Below, piece after piece: positions 26,571-34,365 of a stretch of 42,138 nucleotides of DNA. Numbering within the stretch: position 1 is the stretch's first letter; each line of letters starts with the position of its first letter. Under the pieces are notes generated by a model that saw nothing but the letters and a program-made list of their open reading frames with translations, was not told the origin of the DNA and did no database searches. Source of the stretch: Candidatus Omnitrophota bacterium (GTDB lineage Bacteria; Hinthialibacterota; Hinthialibacteria; Hinthialibacterales; Hinthialibacteraceae); contig JABLXU010000049.1 of NCBI GenBank assembly GCA_013177805.1, positions 1-42,138 of the forward strand, read 5' to 3'. Position numbers and translations under genes: made by a program.

Positions 26571-27722
26571 TCAGGCGTTTTTCAAGGCTTCGACATAATC
26601 GAGCTGTTCCCAGGGGAATTCGGACCGTCCGAAATGGCCATAGGCGGCGGTGGCGCGGTAGATCGGCCGGCGCAGATTCAGGCGCTGGATGATCTTGGCG
26701 GGGCGCAGATCGATGAGTTCACGGATAATTTTGGAAATCTTGTCGTCACCGTATTTCCCTGTGCCAAAGGTTTCCACATTGATGGAGACCGGCTGGGCGA
26801 TACCGATGGCATAAGCCACCGCCACCTCGCAACGCTTGGCCAGGCCGGCGGCGACGATATTCTTGGCGGCGTGGCGCACGGCGTACGCGGCGCTGCGGTC
26901 CACCTTGGAGGGATCCTTGCCCGAAAACGCGCCGCCGCCATGCCGCCCCACCCCTCCGTAGGTATCGACAATAATCTTCCGCCCGGTGACGCCGCAGTCG
27001 CCCATCGGCCCGCCCACGACAAAGCGGCCGGTGGGATTGATGTGGAAACGTGTCTGGGCGTGGATCAGATGGCCCGGAATGACTTTCTTCACCACTTCCT
27101 CCATGACCGCTTCGTGGATCTCCTTGGCGCTGATGTCCGGGGCATGCTGCGTCGCGACCACCACCGCGTCCACGCGTTTGGGCACATCGCCCTCATACAC
27201 CACGCTGACCTGCGACTTGCCATCGGGCCGGACCCAGGGGAGGATCCCGGATTTCCGGACTTCGGCCAGGCGGCGGGTGAGATGATGCGCTAACGTGATG
27301 GGCATAGGCATCAATTCCTCGGTCTCATCGGTGGCGTACCCGTACATCATGCCCTGATCGCCGGCCCCTTGTTCATGATCGTCCCGCTCATCGACCCCCA
27401 GGGCGATATCGGGCGATTGGCGGCCGATCGAGGTCAGGACGGCGCACGTGTTCCCGTCAAAGCCGTACTCCGCGTTGTTGTACCCGATCTCGTTGACGAT
27501 GGCGCGCGCGACATTCGCGTACGAGATATTGGCATGCGTGGTGATCTCTCCGGCGATCATCACCAGGCCGGTGGCCACCAGGGTTTCGCAGGCCACGCGG
27601 CCTTGAGGATCCTGCTCGTAGATGGCGTCCAGGATGCCATCGGAAATCTGATCACAAATCTTGTCCGGATGCCCCTCGGTAACGGACTCGGACGTAATGA
27701 TGCGTTCTTGAACCATAATCAC
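26571..27722 (-). CDS. metK: S-adenosylmethionine synthetase
   Basis: 383 residues (E. coli 384). Makes SAM from methionine and ATP. Signatures: 'TSESVTEGHPDK' near the start, 'GAGDQGMMYGYA' and the P-loop-like 'GGGAFSGKDPSKVDRS'. The start is either GTG at 27722, with AGGAG 6 nt upstream, or the ATG two codons later, with 12-nt spacing; ribosome binding site spacing favours GTG. The SD lies in the loop of a small hairpin (AACATT / AATGTT, 27723-27748), which could tune translation. First gene of the metK-ahcY operon. Confidence 0.97.
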   Translation of the reverse strand: MIMVQERIITSESVTEGHPDKICDQISDGILDAIYEQDPQGRVACETLVATGLVMIAGEITTHANISYANVARAIVNEIGYNNAEYGFDGNTCAVLTSIGRQSPDIALGVDERDDHEQGAGDQGMMYGYATDETEELMPMPITLAHHLTRRLAEVRKSGILPWVRPDGKSQVSVVYEGDVPKRVDAVVVATQHAPDISAKEIHEAVMEEVVKKVIPGHLIHAQTRFHINPTGRFVVGGPMGDCGVTGRKIIVDTYGGVGRHGGGAFSGKDPSKVDRSAAYAVRHAAKNIVAAGLAKRCEVAVAYAIGIAQPVSINVETFGTGKYGDDKISKIIRELIDLRPAKIIQRLNLRRPIYRATAAYGHFGRSEFPWEQLDYVEALKNA

Positions 27723-28023
27723 AACATTCTCCTGTTCTGCAAAATGTTCCTTTCGTGTTCCCTAACGGACCCCCGCTTGGCCTTGGGGAGAGAGGGATAG
27801 GTCCCGCGCGGGATGATGGATTGAATAGCCAACAAAAGAGCGCACAGCCGGAAAAGACGCTGTACATAATGCCGCGCCGCAGTGGATTGGTAAAGGTGTT
27901 CATCTTTCACCAGACCGGGCTGACAGCCGGGAGTCTCCCGCATGCACGGCCTCCTCGGAGTGTATCGGATAGTTCCAGCCTGGGGGAAAAGGGATGGGAT
28001 GCCGGCGTGGGATCACGTCCCGG
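27723..28023 (-). promoter_or_regulatory. metK leader region with consecutive small hairpins
   Basis: No believable gene. On the transcript strand three hairpins follow one another: CGGGA-GAC-TCCCG (27928-27940), GGCT/AGCC (27918-27928) and GGTG/CACC (27895-27911). Further down is a GGGAGAGAGGGATAGG-like REP variant (near 27785) and a weak AACATT/AATGTT stem around the metK ribosome binding site. I see no match to known SAM or SAH riboswitch cores. It may be a structured leader of unknown kind or decayed mobile DNA. Confidence 0.3.
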
Positions 28024-28854
28024 TCATGAAGCCGGGGCTTCGGGCGAGGCCGTGTCACCGGCTTGGAGTTTCCGTTCCAGGGCGTGAAGCCGGGCCACAA
28101 ATTCCGGCAGTTGGTGGAGATAGTGATTGAAAACGGCGTAATCGGCTTCTTCCATCGCTGGGATCCCGCGGATTTTCGATCCGTCGGCCACATCCTTGCT
28201 GACCCCGGAACCGTTTTCGACGGTCGCGTAATCGCCGATCCGGATATGGCCGACCATCCCCACGCCCTGGCCGATCACGGCGTGGTTGCCGATTTTGCAA
28301 CTCCCGCATATCCCGACCTGATCACCCACCGCCGTACTCTCGCCGATCACGGCGTTGTGTCCCACTTGGGTAAGCGCGCCCACACGGGAACCCTTGCCGA
28401 TCACCGTATGGCCCAGGGTGGCGCGGTCAATGGTGGCGTTCGCGCCGATCTGCACATCATCCTCGATGATCACGTTGCCCACCTGGGGCACTTTGTAATT
28501 GACGCCGTCTTCCTTCTTGGCATAACCGAATCCGTCGCTGCCGATCACCACGCCCGAACTGATCAAAACCCGGTGGCCGACGATCGTCTTCTCCCGCAGG
28601 GTGACGAGCGGCATCAACACCGTGCCGCAACCGATGGAACAATCCTCCCCGATGTAACACCCGGGATGGATTTCCGTGTCCCGGCCGATGCGGGTTCCCC
28701 GCTCGATAACCACGTGCGCGTGGATTTTCACGCCTTCCGCCAACGTTACACTCGGATCGATGACCGCGGAGGGATGAATATATACTTCTTCGCCGGACTG
28801 GGTAGGATGTAGCGCAGAACCCCCCATCTTCACGGTAGGTGCCACTGGTCTCAT
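28024..28854 (-). CDS. LpxD-like acyltransferase lacking the N-terminal uridine-binding domain
   Basis: 276 residues from the ATG at 28854, with GGGAG 9 nt upstream. A left-handed beta-helix of hexapeptide repeats ('IHPSAVIDPSVTL', 'VKIHAHVVIERGTRIG', and so on) carries the LpxD signatures 'GSDGFGYA', 'IGANATIDRATLG' and 'LTQVGHN' with the catalytic His, then a C-terminal helix. LpxD adds the second 3-hydroxyacyl chain to UDP-GlcN in lipid A synthesis. Typical LpxD is ~340 residues with an N-terminal uridine-binding domain; that domain is absent, and upstream sequence in this frame is not LpxD-like. It may still be LpxD, or a relative with another acceptor. Confidence 0.75.
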   Translation of the reverse strand: MRPVAPTVKMGGSALHPTQSGEEVYIHPSAVIDPSVTLAEGVKIHAHVVIERGTRIGRDTEIHPGCYIGEDCSIGCGTVLMPLVTLREKTIVGHRVLISSGVVIGSDGFGYAKKEDGVNYKVPQVGNVIIEDDVQIGANATIDRATLGHTVIGKGSRVGALTQVGHNAVIGESTAVGDQVGICGSCKIGNHAVIGQGVGMVGHIRIGDYATVENGSGVSKDVADGSKIRGIPAMEEADYAVFNHYLHQLPEFVARLHALERKLQAGDTASPEAPAS

Positions 28855-29268
28855 CGGTGGTAACTCCCTGTTTCGTTCTCCTGCCAGGATCAAACCATCC
28901 TCAAACCATGGGCGCGAAAGGGCGCTGCGGGGATTCCTCCTGGCGGCTTCCCGGCAGGAAAGCGCCAATTTTTGTTCGCTGCAACGCGGGAACCCTCTTC
29001 GCACCGTCCATCCCAGGCGCATTTTCCAGATTTGAATCCCAGCCTCTCCTCACACGAACGCATACGAACCCCTACAAGCCCAAGACGGGGTGATCATCAT
29101 TAGGATTGGCAACCATTAAATCACATAATCCCAAAAGAATCAACAAAATAATTTCCGCTCGGCGGTTCTTCCGGAATGGAAATCCGTCTTGCGGAAACCA
29201 GAAAAACCGCATTCAAAAAAATTATCATACCCGTCCGCCTGTCAACTGGAAAGAGGAGGAAGGGATTT

Positions 29269-29418
29269 ATGCCCGAAGATCATAGGGTTTGGGAACCAGT
29301 GCCAATGCCGCATTTCTCCCTGCCATACGGAATTTTTCTACAAAAACTAAAACCATTACCCGAACACCTTCCGCGTGAGATCATTGGGATGTCCGGTACA
29401 ATCCAAACGTCTGAATGA
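29269..29418 (+). CDS. possible 49-residue peptide
   Basis: A short frame with a strong ribosome binding site (AGAGGAGG, 9-10 nt before the ATG). The product is soluble, Pro-rich ('WEPVPMPHFSLPYG') and unrecognised. Its 3' end overlaps the end of the opposite GH29 gene by 38 bp, which argues against it. The rest of the long gap 28855-29380 holds no gene or clear element. Confidence 0.2.
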   Translation: MPEDHRVWEPVPMPHFSLPYGIFLQKLKPLPEHLPREIIGMSGTIQTSE

Positions 29419-30865
29419 GCGGGCAGGCGCGGGATTGATGGATGGTGAGACGCACTTTGGACGCCGTGACCGGCTCGAAACGGTCCAACTTTTTGTAGCC
29501 AATGGTGGTTCCCTTCGCGATGGGTTTCCAGGCCTCACCCTCGAGGACCTCGATTGTATAGCGGCAAACGCGCTGGCCGAGGGCGATGTGCTCCTGGATC
29601 AGCGCGCGGTCGAAGACCGTGGGTTGGCCCAGATCCACTACCAGCGAGGCGGCCGTGATCCCGTCCTCCGTGGCCCAATACGTAGTGGGATCGCCGTCGA
29701 GGGCCTTTTCCGGACCAAATCGGGGATCCTTCTGCCGGATATTGGACGCGGTAGCCGATTGGTTCAACGCCAAATTGTTCTGGAATGTGGCGTCAATCAC
29801 TTGCCGCAGTTCCAGCAGGCGGCGGGCGTCGTTCTCATGGATTAGCCCGCGCCGGTCCGGAGGGATATTGAGCAGTAATACGCCGTTGCGCCCCACCGAT
29901 TTGTAGTAAATATCGAGCAATTGCTCCAGGGATTTGACCTCCCCGTCTTCCTCGGGATGATAAAACCAGCCGGGACGGATGGAAACATCGCATTCGGCCG
30001 GATACCACATGAACTCGATGGAAGCGTTGTTCCGGGCCGCTTCGTCCGCGTATCGCGCGCCTCCGCCGTCCATAAACCACCGCTGGTGCCCCACCCAGTC
30101 CCGCTTCCGGATTTCCTCAGTCACGGGCTGGACGCTCCACTCGGTTTCCCGCGCGACGCCCGACTCGTTGCCCACCCAACGGATGTCCGGTCCGCAGCCG
30201 AAGATGAGGGCCTGGGGCTGAAGATTCCGGATCACTGTATAATAGGCGTCCCAATCATACTCCTGGCGCTTGCCGTTGGGACCTTCTCCACACGCGCCGT
30301 CGAACCAGACTTCGGTGACCTCGCCGTAATTCGACAGCAATTCGCGCAATTGGTTTTGGAAAAAAGTGTTGTACGCGGGCGAATCGCCGTAGGTTCGTTC
30401 ATGCCGGTCCCAGGGCGACAGGTAGATCCCGAGTTTGAGGCCCGCCTGGCGGCAGGCGTCGGCCACCTCGCGAACCACATCGCCCTTCCCGCCCTTCCAG
30501 GGGCTGTTTTTCACGGAATGCTCCGTGTATGCGCTGGGCCACAGGCAAAAGCCGTCATGATGCTTGGCAGTCAAGATGAGCATCTGGAAGCCCGCGTCCT
30601 TGAGGACCCTGGCCCATTGCGTGGCGTCGAACGCGGAAGGATTAAAAAGGGCCGGATCCTCGGTTCCCTCACCCCATTCCCGGTTGGTAAAGGTGTTCAT
30701 GCCGAAATGGGCGAAGGCGATGGTCTCCATCGCCTGCCACGCGATTTGCTGCGGCGACGGCACGGGTGCCAGCGGCGCGGGCGGCCTTCCGCCCATGTCT
30801 CCCCCGGCTAAAACCGCCATGGGGAAAAGAATCAATCCGAATAATATAAAGAAACGAGGCCACAT
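29381..30865 (-). CDS. secreted alpha-L-fucosidase, GH29, with C-terminal F5/8-type domain
   Basis: 494 residues from the ATG at 30865 (AAAGGCGG before it); the longer frame upstream crosses the IS-relic region and is not protein-like. Signal peptide residues 1-20. Barrel motifs: 'FAHFGMNTFTNREWG', 'LTAKHHDGFCLW' (K101-H-H-D-G-F) and 'VWFDGACGEG' with nucleophile D189. From ~residue 350 a discoidin (F5/8 type C) domain follows ('WATEDG', 'VFDRALIQEHIALGQRV'), a sugar-binding module often fused to GH29 subfamily B. It releases fucose from glycans in the periplasm or outside. Separate from the second GH29 gene by the histidine kinase. Confidence 0.93.
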   Translation of the reverse strand: MWPRFFILFGLILFPMAVLAGGDMGGRPPAPLAPVPSPQQIAWQAMETIAFAHFGMNTFTNREWGEGTEDPALFNPSAFDATQWARVLKDAGFQMLILTAKHHDGFCLWPSAYTEHSVKNSPWKGGKGDVVREVADACRQAGLKLGIYLSPWDRHERTYGDSPAYNTFFQNQLRELLSNYGEVTEVWFDGACGEGPNGKRQEYDWDAYYTVIRNLQPQALIFGCGPDIRWVGNESGVARETEWSVQPVTEEIRKRDWVGHQRWFMDGGGARYADEAARNNASIEFMWYPAECDVSIRPGWFYHPEEDGEVKSLEQLLDIYYKSVGRNGVLLLNIPPDRRGLIHENDARRLLELRQVIDATFQNNLALNQSATASNIRQKDPRFGPEKALDGDPTTYWATEDGITAASLVVDLGQPTVFDRALIQEHIALGQRVCRYTIEVLEGEAWKPIAKGTTIGYKKLDRFEPVTASKVRLTIHQSRACPLIQTFGLYRTSQ

Positions 30866-31042
30866 GAGAGCCGCCTTTCGATATCCAAATTCTGTGCCAA
30901 TCCCGCGACTGGCCCGTCTTCGCGGAGAGGCACCCTTCTTCCTGATCATGCCGAAGACGGCAGAGAGAATCAAGCGGGAGGAGGGTGGAAGATGCTCGCT
31001 GAAAACCCCTCTTCTTTCCATTCCCTCTCCTCCTAGGAGAAG

Positions 31043-31143
31043 TGTTTAGCCCGGGTACATAGGTTACAGGTGTTCGGGGACATAGGTAACACATTTCAGG
31101 TGCATATTCGACACGAAAAAAGGAGGATCCGACTTTGCCCAGG
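31043..31143 (+). mobile_element. relic of the left end of an IS481-type insertion sequence (copy B)
   Basis: About 92% identical over 101 bp to 8724-8824, starting at the same TGTTTA and including the tandem ACATAGG units and AAGGAGG ribosome binding site. Here the homology is followed by a decayed transposase start. It lies in the 400-bp gap 30866-31266, next to an imperfect REP palindrome (31023-31042). Confidence 0.65.
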
Positions 31144-31233
31144 AACGAGGTGAACCTCATGTCCCTGAGCCGAAATTCTCTCACTTCGTTTTACCCGTTA
31201 TCCACAATCCCAATACACATACTATCTACCTGA
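31135..31233 (+). pseudogene. N-terminal fragment of an IS481-family transposase
   Basis: From TTG at 31135, behind AAGGAGG, the frame reads M-P-R-N-E-V-N-L-M-S-L-S-R-N-S, which resembles the IS481 transposase opening MPW-x-EV-x-x-MSLRxEF. A one-base deletion around codons 13-14 would restore 'R-E-F'. After about 20 codons similarity is lost and a stop follows at 31231. Only the extreme N-terminus survives, so it is inactive. Confidence 0.5.
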
Positions 31234-31266
31234 AAAACATTGTATTATAGAACATTAAATCACAGG

Positions 31267-32550
31267 TTATATAACTTCCCTGTTTTCGCTATTCTCCGGG
31301 GAAACCGCCTCTGCTTCGGATAGCGGCAACCGGATGGTGAACGTAGTCCCATGCTTGGGGATGCTGTCGGCGGTAAGCGTGCCGCCCAGGCCTTCCACGA
31401 TGGACCGGCTGATATAGAGGCCCAGGCCGGTGGATTCGGACTCTGGGCGGGTGGAGAAAAACGGCTCGAAAATGCGGGTTTGCACTTCGTACGGCATGCC
31501 CGGCCCATCGTCCGAAAAACTGATTTCCAGCCACGGCTCGCCCGCTTCTTCAGTCAACTGCGCGCCGATGCGGATGGTCCCTTCCCCTTCCAGGGCTTGA
31601 AAGGCATTGAGCAGAATATTGGAAAACACCTGCACCAACTGATGCCGTTGGGCGAATAGAAAGGGGAGGTTTTCGGGCAATTGCACGATCACTTCCACGT
31701 TGCCCTGGGCGTATTTGACCAACCGCAGCGACCGTTCGAGCATCTCGGCCACTTCGACGAATTCGCCCCGCTCGCGGTCCTTGCGCAGAAAGCCTTCCAG
31801 ATGCAAATCGCGCACCAGGTTCAAAAACAGTTCGGTTTCGTCCTGGATGGTCCGTTTCACCTCGCCGTCGGGCAACGCTTCCGATTCCGCCCGGATGTTG
31901 AGCACTGGCTTCTTCAGGTCGTGCAACAGGTTGGCGGTGACTTGGCCCACCAGCGAGAGGCGTTCCAGGTGAATCAACTCGCGCTGCTTCTCTTCCAACA
32001 GGGACGTGGTCTTGCGCACTTCCTGCTCCTTGGCGCGGATAGCGTAATACCCCAACGCGCTGACCACCACCAACGCCCAGATGCTGCCGGCGATAGCCAG
32101 CATGAACAGACGGCTGCGCTGAGGACTGATTTTCACATACAGCGTGCCCACGGTGGAACCATCCTCGCCGGTCAAGACCATCGAACGGAATGTGGGATCG
32201 GTCTCCGGGGGTGAATCCTTGCGGTCAATGTTGTTGAAAAATGGATACACGATGGTGGAAGCCCCGTCCGGTGTCATCTTCCGGACGATCACCTCGTTGA
32301 TGTAGGGATATTCACGCTTGATCTCTTCGGCCCGCTCCTCGATCGCCCCCAGATCGATCTCCGTCACCCGCTCCCCTTCCAAAAGCGGGCGGAAATCACG
32401 GGCCAGGATTTCGGGCAAACTCTGAACGGTCTCCTGATGCGTGCGGGCCGCCCAGATCAGCGCGCCCAGCACGCCCAACAGAACGACTCCTGAAAAGAAG
32501 TAAAGAAATCGATTCACGGTTTTTGTACCCGGCCACAGTCTCCTGTGCAC
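31267..32550 (-). CDS. orphan membrane histidine kinase
   Basis: 427 residues. Two membrane helices (about 14-34 and 148-170) bracket a ~110-residue periplasmic sensor domain with 'YPYINEVIVRKMTPDG'. A coiled stretch leads to the phosphoacceptor helix, 'L-L-H210-D-L-K-K-P'. The ATPase has the N-box (N311-x3-N315), 'DDGPGMP' (347-353) and 'STGLGLYIS', so it should be active; the layout is that of NtrB/ZraS-type kinases. No response regulator is adjacent. The start is uncertain: GTG at 32550 has no ribosome binding site, while GTG at codon 12 has AGGAG too far upstream. It lies between two fucosidases and might sense glycan breakdown, but this is only position. Confidence 0.88.
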   Translation of the reverse strand: MHRRLWPGTKTVNRFLYFFSGVVLLGVLGALIWAARTHQETVQSLPEILARDFRPLLEGERVTEIDLGAIEERAEEIKREYPYINEVIVRKMTPDGASTIVYPFFNNIDRKDSPPETDPTFRSMVLTGEDGSTVGTLYVKISPQRSRLFMLAIAGSIWALVVVSALGYYAIRAKEQEVRKTTSLLEEKQRELIHLERLSLVGQVTANLLHDLKKPVLNIRAESEALPDGEVKRTIQDETELFLNLVRDLHLEGFLRKDRERGEFVEVAEMLERSLRLVKYAQGNVEVIVQLPENLPFLFAQRHQLVQVFSNILLNAFQALEGEGTIRIGAQLTEEAGEPWLEISFSDDGPGMPYEVQTRIFEPFFSTRPESESTGLGLYISRSIVEGLGGTLTADSIPKHGTTFTIRLPLSEAEAVSPENSENREVI

Positions 32551-32601
32551 CGGTTTTCAGGATTGGTTCCCCGGTCAGGGACTTTCGGATTCCCTTTGAG
32601 G

Positions 32602-32632
32602 TTCCGCCGGATATTATAGATGACCGGCGGAA
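32602..32632. other. 9-bp hairpin before the histidine kinase
   Basis: TTCCGCCGG (32602-32610) and CCGGCGGAA (32624-32632) are perfectly inverted around 13 nt. The loop, read on the minus strand, contains TATAAT (32613-32618), which could be a -10 box for the kinase, though no good -35 is seen. The stem has no T-run. It could be an operator, a weak terminator for the fucosidase gene, or both. Confidence 0.4.
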
Positions 32633-32823
32633 GGCGGTTCACCCATCCATGCCGGGAAAGGGATTGGATCATCCGGAAAATGGGTGCCGGAGGCTGTGGC
32701 CAGATCAGGCCGGATCAGGACTTGTGGGTAAAAATCGCCCTACTGGATGAGGGGGAGGGCAAGAGAAAAATCTTTTCCCCAATGATCACTTCCCGGATGA
32801 GACGTATTTTTCTGATTGGATTC

Positions 32824-34206
32824 TCATTTCACCTCCATCGGGGGGACCGCCACCGTGTCACCGTCTACTTCCAGTGTGATGATCGCCGCGACGCCATCCC
32901 GGGGAGCCTCAGACAGGGTGATTTGGATTCCCTGGTCCGACGAACGCGCCTCCACAGCCTCGCCGGTCCGGACTTCATGTTTCAGGATGGAGCGGCCGAT
33001 GGCGGGAAGATTCAGTTGGCCATCCTGGGTTTTCATGATGAACAGATGGATCCGGTTTCCCTGGCAGGTGGACGCGCCCCATTCGCCCGGTTTGAAGGGC
33101 CCGCCCCGCGTGCCGTAAATCGTATCGCCATATTTTTTCATCCACGCGCCGATTTCTTGGAGCCGCTCTACCTGCCGGGGCTCGATCCGCCCGTCGGGCA
33201 TGGGGCCCACGTTGAGCAGCAGATTGCCGTCGCCGCCCGCGGTGTAGATGAGGGTCTGGAGGCATTGTTTCAGGGATTTCAGCTGATCGTTGGGTTTCCA
33301 AGACCACTGGGTGCAGATAGTCATGCAGGTCTCCCAAGGCGATTCGCGGTTGAAGCCGCCGATCTCCTGTTCGGGCGTGCCGTAATCCCCCGCGAATTCA
33401 TCCGATTCCGACATGCCCTGCATGCCCCGCCGCCCCTTGTCCACGCGGTTGTTCACCAGCGCGTCCGGTTGCAGTTTTTTGCAGAAATTGTTCAAATCCA
33501 CGCCCAGTTCATGCGTCCAGGGTTCTTCCCACTCGCCGTCGAACCAGAAGACCAAAAAGGGGCCGTATTTCTGGTTCATCTCGCGCAATTGATTCTTGAG
33601 ATACGCCACGTGGCGGTTCAGGTCGGGCGGGCGGTCCAGTTTGTATCCCGGCCGCGCCCGGTGTGAATACCCGTAATCCGGCTGATACCAATCGCAGATC
33701 GAATGATACGGCCCGAAGAGCATCCCCTGGCGTTTGCATTCGTCCGTCAATTCTTTCATCACGTCGCGCTTAAAGGGTGTGGACATGATGTCATAGTCGG
33801 TATATGCCGAGTCCCATAGGCAAAAGCCGTCGTGGTGTTTCGAGGTCAACACGATGTATTTCATGCCGGCCTCCTTGGCGATGGAAACCCATTCAGCCGC
33901 GTCGAACCGCGCGGGATTGAATTGCTGGTACAACTGGTCGTATTCCGGCCAGGGCGTGGTGGTGTCCGTCAATTTCGTAGCCCGCGACCAGCCGATCTCT
34001 TTGCCGGTAAGGCTTACAGGTCCCCAATGGATGAACATCCCAAACCGCAACGCGCGCCACTGCTCAATTTGTTCCGGCTGGGCCCGGATGATTTCGGGCG
34101 TCCCGGGCGGTTCTCCCGCCGCGGCCATGACCGCCGCCGCCACCCATCCCACCCATACCACGCGAAAGCCGGATTGGCGCAGATTCCACTTATTTTGTCT
34201 CCTCAT
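32824..34206 (-). CDS. secreted alpha-L-fucosidase, GH29 (second copy)
   Basis: 460 residues, AAAGGAA 6 nt before the ATG. Signal peptide to about A30. Motifs: 'RFGMFIHWGPVSLTG' (54-68), 'LTSKHHDGFCLW' (120-131), 'HSICDWYQPDYG' and 'LVFWFDGEWE' with nucleophile D223; 'NLLLNVGPMPDG' closes the barrel and a beta-sandwich follows. The lack of a discoidin module and the clear 'HWG' set it apart from the GH29 at 29381, with which it shares only family-level similarity, so it is not a recent duplicate. Probably releases fucose of another linkage. The next upstream gene, 160 bp away on the same strand, is the DUF4038 glycosidase. Confidence 0.95.
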   Translation of the reverse strand: MRRQNKWNLRQSGFRVVWVGWVAAAVMAAAGEPPGTPEIIRAQPEQIEQWRALRFGMFIHWGPVSLTGKEIGWSRATKLTDTTTPWPEYDQLYQQFNPARFDAAEWVSIAKEAGMKYIVLTSKHHDGFCLWDSAYTDYDIMSTPFKRDVMKELTDECKRQGMLFGPYHSICDWYQPDYGYSHRARPGYKLDRPPDLNRHVAYLKNQLREMNQKYGPFLVFWFDGEWEEPWTHELGVDLNNFCKKLQPDALVNNRVDKGRRGMQGMSESDEFAGDYGTPEQEIGGFNRESPWETCMTICTQWSWKPNDQLKSLKQCLQTLIYTAGGDGNLLLNVGPMPDGRIEPRQVERLQEIGAWMKKYGDTIYGTRGGPFKPGEWGASTCQGNRIHLFIMKTQDGQLNLPAIGRSILKHEVRTGEAVEARSSDQGIQITLSEAPRDGVAAIITLEVDGDTVAVPPMEVK

Positions 34207-34365
34207 CGGAATTTCCTTTCTGGAACGAAGCGATCGATGATTTCATACAATAATCCGGCCCCATTCGAAAGAGGGGCAGGGGAGACGGGGTGAGGTATTT
34301 TTGCAAGACGGACCTGAGTATCCGCCCTTAGCCCGGAGTGAATGGAATTGTTTTTCCTCCGGTCC

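Noticed and set aside
27900..27990. Resemblance of the metK leader (CTCCGAGGAGG) to the start of an SAH riboswitch
   Set aside because: Only the first few bases match; the pairing GCTCGG segment and the AACGGCGCTC core are absent.
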